The notes under the pieces were generated by a model. That model saw only the letters and a list, made by a program, of their open reading frames with translations. It did not search any database and had not been told where the DNA came from. Positions 56,555 to 64,000 of a stretch of DNA of 64,000 bases are shown one piece after another. This DNA comes from Paraburkholderia hospita (GTDB lineage: Bacteria; Pseudomonadota; Gammaproteobacteria; Burkholderiales; Burkholderiaceae). The position numbers and the translations under genes were made by a program. How positions within the stretch are numbered: position 1 is the stretch's first letter; each line of letters starts with the position of its first letter. The stretch is from NCBI RefSeq assembly GCF_002902965.1, contig NZ_CP026108.1:868001-932000 (forward strand), written 5' to 3'.

Positions 56555-57007
56555 TCAAATATCCATTTTGACCAGTTCCGCAACTGACTTTGCTCTCATT
56601 TTTTGCATCAGATGTGACCTGTTTGCCTTGATGGTTATTTCACTGAGGCACAGTTCGGAGGCAATCTGCTTGTTCATTAATCCCTTGGCCACAAGAGCCA
56701 ATATGTCTCGCTCTCTGGGTGTAAGGGATAAATACCGGGCAAGAAGTTCTTTTTGTCTGCGATCCGTCTCTCTACGCCGATAGTCGTATTCGAGGGCAGA
56801 TTCAACAGACTCCAGCATGTCCTGACTACGGAATGGTTTGCTTAGAAAATCCAAAGCACCGGCCTTCATCGCATCAACAGTCATTCTTACGTCACCGTAA
56901 GCAGAGGTAAAAATTATTGGCACGTTAAAATGCCCCGTGCGCAGTCGGTGTTGAAGTTCAAGCCCTCCCATACCAGGCATGCGAACATCCCAATGTTCGA
57001 TCGCCCT
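56555..57007 (-). pseudogene. N-terminally truncated FixJ/NarL-type response regulator
   Basis: The frame holds the end of a receiver domain with its phosphorylation site (WDVRMPGMGGLELQHRL), then FTSAYGDVRMTVDAMKAGAL followed by DFLSKPF with the conserved Lys, and a complete LuxR-type HTH (LTPRERDILALVAKGLMNKQ followed by the IASELCLSEITIKANRSHLM helices). About 50 N-terminal residues with the acidic pocket are missing: two stops lie just upstream of 57007 and an unrelated gene joins there. Confidence 0.88.
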
Positions 57008-57233
57008 TCATCAAAACCTGCCTGCCCGGCATCTTGACCCTCGGAATATCGGCCACCGGACGCGAGAAATCCACCTTTTGGTCGGCCATGCGTATGTCCG
57101 CATCGGGACGATGCAACATAGCTGCGTAGCCAAACGCGATGTACCCTGGAGGGTGCGGGGACGATTTGGCGATCGCCAGCACACTTATCACGAACCCGCC
57201 GTGCGTCTCGATTATTTCTTTGCCTTCCGCCAT
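56958..57233 (-). CDS. Hypothetical protein, probably cut at its 3' end
   Basis: The 91-residue frame starts MAEGKEIIETHGGFVISVLA and contains YIAFGYAAMLHRPDADIRMA, then DQKVDFSRPVADIPRVKMPG. I recognise no function. Its last residues (about 56958-57005) overlap the FixJ fragment, so the natural C-terminus appears to have been replaced at the junction. It lies 42 bases after the next small gene and could share its operon. Confidence 0.55.
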   Translation of the reverse strand: MAEGKEIIETHGGFVISVLAIAKSSPHPPGYIAFGYAAMLHRPDADIRMADQKVDFSRPVADIPRVKMPGRQVLMKGDRTLGCSHAWYGRA

Positions 57234-57275
57234 GCCTTTCTACATCGTCGTGTGCGCGGAACCGCCGCACGCGGC

Positions 57276-57539
57276 TCAGTCTCCGAACGGGTCACGAGGG
57301 CCGAGCGCCTCATCGATCGCGCTTTTGGCGCGGTCCATCGCCTCGCTGACCGCTGCCGGACCCGAGTGCGGGGATTGATAGCGCTCGGGCTTGGGTACAG
57401 GAGGCGCTTCGCGGATGTCTCCATCCCTGAGATCCCTGAGCGCGCGTTCGATCAACAACGTCACGGTCGATCCGACCGCACGATGGTCCCGGGTGCTGAC
57501 GGTAATAACGAAACCTCGGTGTTCCTGTCGCTCATCCAA
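57276..57539 (-). CDS. Small hypothetical protein
   Basis: The frame from a TTG at 57539 encodes 87 residues: QEHRGFVITVSTRDHRAVGS, TVTLLIERALRDLRDGD and a C-terminal SPHSGPAAVSEAMDRAKSAI. It looks like a compact α/β protein of the small hypothetical kind found in Burkholderia. The start is unsure: GGGAGG lies only two bases before the TTG, and the open frame extends to 57638. Function unknown. Confidence 0.5.
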   Translation of the reverse strand: MDERQEHRGFVITVSTRDHRAVGSTVTLLIERALRDLRDGDIREAPPVPKPERYQSPHSGPAAVSEAMDRAKSAIDEALGPRDPFGD

Positions 57540-58255
57540 GACCTCCCGCCCTCTGAAGGAATCCTGGCATGAAGGAATGCACGATCGAACCTCACCCTGA
57601 CGGGTCGACCTTCTTATTCCAGGGACCACCTGGCACATCGTTCACCGTCGTTCCGACCTATGCACAATCAACCTCACCCACGCCTGATCAGATTGCTCGC
57701 TCCTGCGCTTCCACTAACGCATCGAAAACAGCTGACGACCAATTTAAATGCTGCGTAACACAATCGACCTCACGGTCGCGCTCACCGCCTGCATCCAGGG
57801 GGACTCAACCTCGGAGGAAGCGGGAAGGTATCTTGACTGGACTGGGCGTCGACTACGAGACCCCGGACGCTTTGACCGACAGGCGGCAAATGCTGCGCCA
57901 CTGGGGATGGCGTGGTACGGATGGAACACTCGATAGCGGACAACAGCAACCGTCCACGCGGCGAACCCCAGCACACCCGACGCGGGACTCGCACGAGAGG
58001 TTGGCTCCTGCCGTCCGTGCTTCAAACCCTTTCGTATGGCCGTTTTCGTGGGCGCGGCCTTCTCCGGAGGGGTACAGGTCGTTGTTTCTGCGTTACCACA
58101 GCGCCAATCCCCCTGTTTTCGGGCCTCGCCCGTTGCAGATTCACATCCGTGTTGCTACGCTAGCGCCAGCCTGAGGATTTGGACCTTTGCGTATTGTCGG
58201 TGACTGCGCAAAGGCAAAGGTCTCAGGCCAACCTTTGACCAAAGACGAGGAATCC
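57540..58255. other. Gap upstream of the HU gene
   Basis: Long open frames exist on both strands because of the base composition, but none has a recognisable domain or ribosome binding site. The HU promoter should lie in the right end. Confidence 0.45.
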
Positions 58256-58711
58256 ATGGCAACAACGAGTGCAACGAAAGCTGCAGCAAAAACGGCTCCG
58301 AAGAAGGCGGTGACTCCGGTCGAAAAGGCGAAGACGCCCCTGGTGAAGAAGGCTTCAGCCCCTGTCACGAAGAAGGCGGTCGCTGCCGCGCCGCTGAAGC
58401 CCATCAAGGATTCGTTCACGAAGGCTTCGCTCGCCATCCACCTTGCCGGGCGCGCAGGTGTCGAGCCGAAAGCCGCGAAGGCCTTGATGGCCGCACTGGA
58501 AGAAACGGTGCTTGCGTCGGTCCACAAGAAGGGCGCGAAGGAGTTCACGCTGCCGGGTCTGCTGAAGGTTGTTGCTCAGGACGTGCCGGCAAAGAAGAAA
58601 CGCTTCGGCAAGGACCCGTTCACGGGTGAAGACAAGTGGTTCGCCGCGAAGCCCGCTTCGGTGCGTCTGAAAGTGCGCCCGCTGAAGAAGCTGAAGGACG
58701 CTGCGCTCTAA
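58256..58711 (+). CDS. HU-family DNA-binding protein with Lys/Ala-rich tail
   Basis: The 151-residue protein has an N-terminal basic tail of about 55 residues (ATTSATKAAAKTAPKKAVTP and more Lys/Ala/Pro), like eukaryotic H1 or bacterial Hc1 tails. A divergent HU/IHF domain follows (FTKASLAIHLAGRAGVEPKA, ALEETVLASVHKKGAKEFTL, GLLKVVAQDVPAKKKRFGKD). Proteins of this layout are nucleoid proteins of Burkholderiaceae. ATG 58256 has GAGGAA just upstream; the frame to 58187 is not used. It is followed by a good terminator. Confidence 0.9.
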   Translation: MATTSATKAAAKTAPKKAVTPVEKAKTPLVKKASAPVTKKAVAAAPLKPIKDSFTKASLAIHLAGRAGVEPKAAKALMAALEETVLASVHKKGAKEFTLPGLLKVVAQDVPAKKKRFGKDPFTGEDKWFAAKPASVRLKVRPLKKLKDAAL

Positions 58712-58729
58712 ACCGGGCCGCTGGAAAGG

Positions 58730-58766
58730 AAGCCCCTTCGCGACGGAAGTCCGAGGGGCTTTTTTG
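58730..58766 (+). terminator. Rho-independent terminator after the HU gene
   Basis: AAGCCCCT (58730-58737) pairs with AGGGGCTT (58754-58761), followed by TTTTTT. It lies 18 bases after the HU stop. Confidence 0.85.
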
Positions 58767-59048
58767 CTTCTGCCTGAGGCGCACGGGCCTTCATGCAATC
58801 TGGCCACTCAGGATGAACCGGGCGATACCGGGAAGTACACTGGCGTGCACTGCGACGAGCAGCGCATGCGCGGAGGACCTCCTTTCGGCAACGATGGGAA
58901 GCCGGTTGGCTGTGAGCAACCTGCGCAGAGGAGCGCCGCGCCGGGAGACGGCAACTGTCGATGGCACGGGAGAACCGGTGGCGCGATGAAGCGGGCCATG
59001 TCGGTGCCGGGCCCGCGTGTTCGACGCCCATGATCTCCGCCCCCACCC

Positions 59049-59333
59049 TCAGTTGCCGGGCACACCCGATTGCGACGATCCACCAGCCGCCGGGCCGTAG
59101 CCCGTCGGCCCCGCCGCCGTGCCGTCCTGGGTGGCAATGCGTGCCTGCGCGGCACGAATGTCGTCGGGATAGTGAGGATCGCGCCTGATCGGGTTGTAGC
59201 CGGCCTGTTCGAGTTGCATCAGTTCTGCTTTCACCTGCTCACGCGTAACCGGCGAACCGGATTGCTGGGCTAGCGACACAGCCGGAGTGGCCAGCACCGA
59301 TACGGCGACGGCAGCAAAGAAAAATGACTTCAT
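59049..59333 (-). CDS. DUF4148 secreted small protein
   Basis: The protein of 94 residues has a signal peptide (MKSFFFAAVAVSVLATPAVS, ending LAQQ) and the DUF4148 core PVTREQVKAELMQLEQAGYN followed by DPHYPDDIRAAQARIA. The ATG at 59333 is preferred since GGAGG lies 8-9 bases upstream; the open frame begins seven codons earlier. The role is unknown; the family is typical of Burkholderia-type genomes. Confidence 0.9.
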   Translation of the reverse strand: MKSFFFAAVAVSVLATPAVSLAQQSGSPVTREQVKAELMQLEQAGYNPIRRDPHYPDDIRAAQARIATQDGTAAGPTGYGPAAGGSSQSGVPGN

Positions 59334-59480
59334 GGTCATGACCTCCACGGACAAATTTTCTGTCCTCTTTCACACGCTCATTCCTGCAGAGAGCAACTAA
59401 AGTTTAGATGTTGGAGTCGATCCTGCACGTTGGACCGTCATCCCCTGTTTGCCTGATTGCAGCCCGACGGTGTGAATGTC

Positions 59481-60509
59481 ATGAAGAGAATCATTTGCGT
59501 GCTGCTTCTCGGCGCCACGGCGCTGGCGGCACGGGCTGACGTGCCCTTCCTTTATTCCCGCAGCGCAATCGTCTATGACGTCGCGCGCGGAGAAGTCCTC
59601 CTTCAGAAGAATCCTGACGACGTTCAGGCCATCGCGTCGCTCACCAAGCTGATGTCAGCGATGGTCGTGCTGGACGGAGCCCAGGCAATGGAAGAGACAC
59701 TGACTATCGACGGCGCCGACGTCGACCGGCTCAAGCACTCGGGATCGCATATCCCGGTCGGCGCCTCGCTCGAACGGGAGGAGATGCTGCGCCTGGCGCT
59801 GATGTCGTCCGAGAATCGCGCGGCGTCCGCGCTGTCGCGCGCATTCCCGGGCGGTCAGCCCGCGTTCATCCAGACGATGAACAAAAAGGCACGCGCGTTG
59901 CACATGGCGAGCACACACTTCGACGATCCGACCGGACTTTCGCCGGACAATCTGTCTACGGCGCGTGACGTGGTGAAAATGGCGGCTGCCGCGTCGCACT
60001 ATCCGGTGATCGGTTCATTTACGACGCTCCCGCGTTATGAAGAAGTCATCGGCAGCAGAACGAGGTTCTATCGCAACACCGACCCGGTCGTCCAGCAGTC
60101 CGACTGGGACGTTCAGCTCGCGAAAACCGGCGACACGCGCGAGGCTGGACGATGCATCGTGGTCGACGTCAACATGCCAGATGGCCAGTTGATCATCGCG
60201 CTGCTCGGCGCGCGCTCATCACGTGCACGCTCCACCGACCTCGTCACGATTCGCCGTTGGCTTGATGGCGACGAGACGCCCGTTGTCACGCCGCGCAGGT
60301 ACTATGCAAGCACCCAGATGCATCGTCACCCTCATGCGCTCGCGCAATCTCCCCACGTCAAGGTGCGGCTTGCCTCGTACAGGACTGGATCGTTATCCGG
60401 CTCACGCCGGCCAAACAGCAGACAACATGCCGGTTCCCATGCCCGCCATGCGCCTTTCGCCGCGACGCCGCCGGCCGTACATTTCAGGTCGTCACGGCAG
60501 GGCACCTGA
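59481..60509 (+). CDS. D-alanyl-D-alanine endopeptidase/carboxypeptidase (S11 family, PbpG-like)
   Basis: The 342-residue exported penicillin-binding protein has signal peptide MKRIICVLLLGATALAARAD and all three active-site motifs: SLTK in AIASLTKLMSAMVVL, SEN in MSSENRAASALSR and KTG in VQLAKTGDTREAGRC. It trims peptidoglycan peptide bridges in the periplasm. ATG 59481 is chosen from the signal peptide. After RRWLDGDETPVV the last 70 or so residues are Arg/His/Ser-rich without family similarity, as if the natural end had been lost by a frameshift. Confidence 0.9.
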   Translation: MKRIICVLLLGATALAARADVPFLYSRSAIVYDVARGEVLLQKNPDDVQAIASLTKLMSAMVVLDGAQAMEETLTIDGADVDRLKHSGSHIPVGASLEREEMLRLALMSSENRAASALSRAFPGGQPAFIQTMNKKARALHMASTHFDDPTGLSPDNLSTARDVVKMAAAASHYPVIGSFTTLPRYEEVIGSRTRFYRNTDPVVQQSDWDVQLAKTGDTREAGRCIVVDVNMPDGQLIIALLGARSSRARSTDLVTIRRWLDGDETPVVTPRRYYASTQMHRHPHALAQSPHVKVRLASYRTGSLSGSRRPNSRQHAGSHARHAPFAATPPAVHFRSSRQGT

Positions 60510-61166
60510 TTGCTCGCCCGGGGGCCGGGCTGCAACTGCCGCTCTCTGCACGCGCGCCGTCAGATGTGACCTGAAGCGTCGCGCCGCGAGAGGGGCTGCC
60601 TGGGCCACAGCCGCCGCTGCGCCAAACTGGAAGGTGGTACCCGACTCGTGCAAAAAGACCCATTTCATGCATTCCTCATCAGTTTCCGATGTATTGCGCG
60701 GCGATGCGGAGACCGGCCGTAAGCTCCACAACCGCCTGGGAAAAATGCCGCCTCGTGTTTGTCGCCAGACAGCAATACATGCCAGACTCGCGCGGACGAA
60801 TCCGTAGCACCGCGAATCCGGGTGGCACGATTTACGCGTCGCCATCCTTTCCCTTTCGATCTACGTATCCCGTGGTTATCGCCAGATTGCGGGATAATTA
60901 GCTGTGCGATTCTCTGCTCTCGCATAGAATGTCATTTTTCGCCGCGACGGTCACGGCAAGCCGCTTGCCTCAAGGCAAACGCTCTTGGCGAAACACGGAG
61001 AGTTGGGATTCCTGCGGGACGCGCCGGAACCACGGGATATTTTTGAGATAGCAGGAATCGGCGTGCCTGGTGTCCGGCTACGCTGTCCCACAGACTGTCC
61101 GCGCGCCGGCATTGCATGCCGGATGTCGACGGACAGGGACAAACTGTCAACAACGAACGAAAGACT
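60510..61166. other. Gap between peptidase and MarR gene
   Basis: No supported gene; several open frames overlap. A pair of inverted 9-base words, ATGTATTGC at 60689 and GCAATACAT at 60773, is present but could be chance. Confidence 0.45.
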
Positions 61167-61811
61167 ATGAGCGAAAGCGTATACGGAGAGCAGGCAACCG
61201 GGCGGGTGACCCACACCCTGTTGCGACTCAGCACGGCGATGCGGAGCCAGGCATGGGAGTGGGCGGAAGGCGCGGGCCTGACGCCTACCCAGGGCGAAAT
61301 CCTCGTGCTGCTGATGCAGCGCAAGGGGCCGATGCGTCTCGGCGAAATCGCACGCGAAACCGCGTTGACAGCCGCGACCACGAGCGATGCCGTGAGCACG
61401 CTGGAAACCAAGGGCCTCGTGGAAAAGCGCCGCGCACTCGATGACGGACGCGCACTCGCCCTGCGCCTGACGGCACGCGGGCGCACCGCCGCGAAGCGTG
61501 CCTCGCAATGGCCGGACTTCCTCGCCAAGGCAGTCGGCACGCTGCGCGACGAAGAGCAATCGTTGTTCTATCGCACGCTGCTGAAGACCGTGCGCCAGCT
61601 CGAGGTTCAGGATCATATTCCGCCGCACCGGATGTGCGTGACGTGCGTGCACTTCGAACCGGGCAAGCATCCGAAGAAGACGCCGCACCACTGCGCGCTG
61701 CTCGACCTGTCGATGGCGGATACGGACCTGCGGCTGGATTGCCCGGTGCATGAGACGGCCGACACAGCGACGCAGAAAAAGACCTGGAAGATCTTCGCGC
61801 AGCGAGGCTGA
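61167..61811 (+). CDS. MarR-type regulator with C-terminal Cys-rich motif
   Basis: The 214-residue protein has a winged HTH at about 15-110 (LLRLSTAMRSQAWEWAEGAG, RLGEIARETALTAATTSDAV, LETKGLVEKRRALDDGRALA). A C-terminal extension carries RMCVTCVHFEPGKHPKKTPH, HCALLD and LRLDCPVHE. The four Cys residues (C-x2-C...C...C) may hold a metal or an iron-sulfur cluster, so the protein may sense redox or metals. The ATG at 61167 starts MSESVYGEQ. Genes of this type are known in Burkholderia as winged helix DNA-binding proteins; targets are unknown. Confidence 0.88.
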   Translation: MSESVYGEQATGRVTHTLLRLSTAMRSQAWEWAEGAGLTPTQGEILVLLMQRKGPMRLGEIARETALTAATTSDAVSTLETKGLVEKRRALDDGRALALRLTARGRTAAKRASQWPDFLAKAVGTLRDEEQSLFYRTLLKTVRQLEVQDHIPPHRMCVTCVHFEPGKHPKKTPHHCALLDLSMADTDLRLDCPVHETADTATQKKTWKIFAQRG

Positions 61812-61928
61812 GTCCGCACTGCGAAGCCGGCCGCCGGCGGCGCGATGCGCGCTGTCCGGCCGGCCGATCTTGCGCCGTTTGCGGGTTGCGACCGCGATCC
61901 CTGGTCAACCTCGGGCAGGATGCGGTAG

Positions 61929-62135
61929 AAGAACGCGGGCACGTTGGTCAACTACGGTGCGCGGCATCGTAAGGGACTGCCGATCAGCAGCAGTATCGCC
62001 GAGTCCGCGGTAAACCAGGTCGTCAGCTACCGTATGGCCAAGAAGCGACAGATGCGGTGGACAGACGAAGGAGCGCACTGCATGGCACAGGTCAGGGTTG
62101 CGGTTTTGAACGGGGAATTCTCGCCCCGTCGCATC
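61929..62135 (+). pseudogene. C-terminal fragment of an ISKra4-family transposase
   Basis: The frame reads LVNYGARHRKGLPISSSIAE, then SAVNQVVSYRMAKKRQMRWT, DEGAHCMAQVRVAVLNGEF, the typical end of ISKra4-type transposases (RMAKKRQMRWTDEGAHLLVQVR). Only about 70 residues remain. Confidence 0.85.
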
Positions 62136-62689
62136 TCAACGTTCAAGACTGCCGACAGGGGTTATTCCAAATGCACCGCGCCAGCGTCGGCCGGCGGGCG
62201 CCGGCCAACGGACTGGACAGACCGAGCAGCCATGCCGTAACCCATGGAATCCTGACGAAATCTACCTCCCCAACTTCTGCACGCTCTCCGCGCAGGCGAA
62301 TTGACGACGTGGAAATTGATGGCTCGCGACGCCGCCACGCCGAAGCTCGCGAGCACGTCGGCAAGCTCTTCATCCATCGTCGCGCGCAGGTAACTGGAGA
62401 CAGTGTTCAGATTCCACCACAACGTATTGAATTCGTATCATTCCGTCACCAGGAGACGACTGTCCAATGCCTTCTATGAGCATCAAATTGTCAAGGGTTT
62501 GTTTTGCAGCTTTAGATTGATGTGTGGCTGTGTGGTTGGCGAACTGTTAGTTTAGCAAGCTGAACAGAAAAACAGCGTGTAGTCGAATACAATTGTTTCG
62601 GATACCGCATCCTGCGCAGACGTACTGGCTGTGTCAGCGAGGGCACTTGCTTATACGGATATCACCAACCCGATGGATGGACTGCGGTC
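62136..62689. other. Gap after the ISKra4 fragment
   Basis: No supported gene. A minus frame (62162-62422) has a protein-like stretch MDEELADVLASFGVAASRAI but no known family; it may be a piece of a broken gene. Confidence 0.4.
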
Positions 62690-63355
62690 TTACAGCAACG
62701 CCGACAGCCGTACCAGTTCGCTTTGACGATTACATCCGGTTTTATTCAGGACCGAGGCAATCTGCTTGCGGACCGTGCCGATGGCAACGGCTAGCACAAC
62801 GGCACATTCGGCCGCATCGTGACCTGCAATCAGTTGACGGAACACCCGCCCCTCGGCAAGCGTCAGACCGAACGTCTCCCGCAGAATGGTCTCGTCCGGA
62901 ACGGAAAAGATGTCTCGCCGCTCAATGCGCAAAATGGCTCTGGGACCGACGCTCATACCGACGGTATGCGGCGCCCGCGCGATGCGAATGCGGTAGGTCT
63001 CGCCCCATTTGCCCGGCAATACGGTCCACCGGGGTGTGCCATCGCCCGGAACGGCACCCACGGTTGCCAGAAAACGTTGATGCGCACTCTGGTCTGCGTG
63101 CTGCAAAGCGTTGCGCCGCACGCGAAGATGCACACCCTGCGTAAGCCATTCCCGCGTTAGCGGGGACATCAAATCAAGGCGCCCTTCCGCCGAGATGATG
63201 CAGACAGCTTCGCGTGCACTGTCCAGAACCGACTCGAGCATGTGAAATGTCTCCGGGGGCCTAAGCAGGTATTCCGATAGCGAGCCTGAACCAATGTTAT
63301 GGTCTCGCAATTTCACCTGACGGCGGGCGTGCCCATTTCGCATGCGCCGGCGCAT
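62690..63355 (-). CDS. LuxR-type HTH regulator, N-terminus probably lost
   Basis: The 221-residue frame ends with a LuxR-type HTH (FGLTLAEGRVFRQLIAGHDA, then VAIGTVRKQIASVLNKTGCN followed by RQSELVRLSALL). Before it is a PAS-like segment (VLDSAREAVCIISAEGRLDL, then MSPLTREWL). Regulators of this type are usually 350-380 residues, so the front half is missing and the first 30 or so residues (from MRRRMRNGHARRQVK) look like readthrough of foreign sequence. It lies head to head with the next relic at 63343. Confidence 0.7.
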   Translation of the reverse strand: MRRRMRNGHARRQVKLRDHNIGSGSLSEYLLRPPETFHMLESVLDSAREAVCIISAEGRLDLMSPLTREWLTQGVHLRVRRNALQHADQSAHQRFLATVGAVPGDGTPRWTVLPGKWGETYRIRIARAPHTVGMSVGPRAILRIERRDIFSVPDETILRETFGLTLAEGRVFRQLIAGHDAAECAVVLAVAIGTVRKQIASVLNKTGCNRQSELVRLSALL

Positions 63356-64000
63356 TCATGTCCTGGATACGGCGAGCAACTCGAAAATCGCGCAGATTAC
63401 CGAGGTGGACCGCTTCTGGGCCGATGCAGTCAGCCCCGACGGCAAGGTTCTTTCGCTACCGACCTGAACGGAGTTGCGGGCTTTGTTGATGTTATCGACA
63501 CAGGCTCGAATACGGTCACGTCCCAGATTTCCGTCGACAATGCGCCGTGGTCGGTAGCGGCCAGCCCCGACGGAACACGGATATACGTCGCGGTTGACGT
63601 TGTTCAGTTCGCAAAATTCAACACGGCGCTCTATCTGGCGCCGAAACTCTCGGCCTTTGCGAGCGTTGAAACGTTTACTCTCGGTGCCCGGAGCACCGGC
63701 GTCAGTCCGACAACGCAGCCCGTCACGCTGAAAATTGGCGCGCTGAGCATCCGCTTGCCGGCTGGCTTACGTTTACCGCGGCAAGGTGACTGGCGTCAAT
63801 CTGTTCGTCTCCATCACCACCTCAGACCTACCTGTTGTTCGCGATAGGCACCGGATATACGTTCCCTGCCGCGGCGACCACCCTACCGGTTTCGCTGACC
63901 ATCGGAAACAATGCCGGAATCGCAAATGTGATGCCACAGTATGTGAAGGATGCTGTCACGGGAGCCCGTGCCGACTCGCGGCCGTACCCGGGGCCGCCCT
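63343..64000 (+). pseudogene. Damaged β-propeller (YncE-like) surface protein gene, runs off the window
   Basis: The first frame reads IHVLDTASNSKIAQITEVDR then DAVSPDGKVLS and stops after a shift near 63450. The next has LNGVAGFVDVIDTGSNTVTS, then PWSVAASPDGTRIYVAV, the repeats of a YncE/NHL-type propeller. After that comes VETFTLGARSTGVSPTTQPV then TLKIGALSIRLPAG, a β-sandwich type domain. More frameshifts follow before IGTGYTFPAAATTLPVSLTI near 63845-63905. Function unknown. Confidence 0.7.

Noticed and set aside
57569..58174. 201-codon plus-strand open frame upstream of the HU gene
   Set aside because: Ser/Thr/Pro/Arg-rich, no ribosome binding site and no domain; overlaps other open frames.

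Overview
The window looks like an accessory, recombination-scarred part of a Burkholderiaceae genome (Paraburkholderia, Caballeronia or Burkholderia type). The grounds are the ben/cat gene set, two DUF4148 secreted proteins, a hemF-nadD neighbour pair, MocR/AraC/LysR regulators, an HU protein with a basic tail, and ISKra4-, IS5- and TnpB-type relics. No rRNA, tRNA or CRISPR array was seen. Base composition changes along the window: the hemH and hemF stretches are very GC-rich, the Thoeris region is lower, and about 55.9-56.5 kb is AT-rich.

Layout. 0-12 kb: small redox and stress enzymes (SDR fragment, cupin, two AhpD-like proteins, nitroreductase, GST, GNAT) with MocR and AraC regulators, a decayed second copy of one AraC gene, and a PagL-type lipid A deacylase. 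12-15 kb: wreckage of a sensor kinase and an IS5-family element. 15-22 kb: an OmpR-like regulator facing a complete RND multidrug efflux operon (adaptor, pump, outer-membrane channel). 22-25 kb: azoreductase plus GNAT, divergent from a MocR regulator. 25-26 kb: a frameshifted ferrochelatase gene. 27-30 kb: DUF3788 protein, an extra TrpRS, a universal stress protein and a TnpB relic. 30-40 kb: a defence-type island with a two-repeat Ltp-like protein, an IS5-family IS, a Thoeris locus (SIR2-SLOG ThsA and two different TIR proteins), small island genes and a UvrD-like helicase. 40-41.6 kb: hemF followed by a wrecked nadD. 41.6-45 kb: degenerate EAL protein and an MCP. 45-53 kb: benzoate/catechol genes catA, benABCD and ridA on the minus strand and a LysR gene, catC and benE on the plus strand. 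53-64 kb: peroxiredoxin, cusF with a truncated cusA, a FixJ fragment, HU protein, DUF4148 protein, a D,D-peptidase, a MarR protein and further relics.

How the parts work together. BenE would import benzoate, BenABC plus BenD convert it to catechol, CatA opens the ring and CatC acts later on muconolactone. catB, the step between CatA and CatC, is absent here, and benA and benC each carry one extra base. In Thoeris, the TIR proteins are expected to sense phage and make a cyclic ADP-ribose-type signal that activates the ThsA NADase. One of the two TIR proteins has an unusual zinc-knuckle plus membrane-segment front end.

The clearest unexplained signal is a recurrent 13-21 bp palindrome with core GTTAC-N3-GTAAC. 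It occurs at five good sites and one degenerate site, all outside confident genes.
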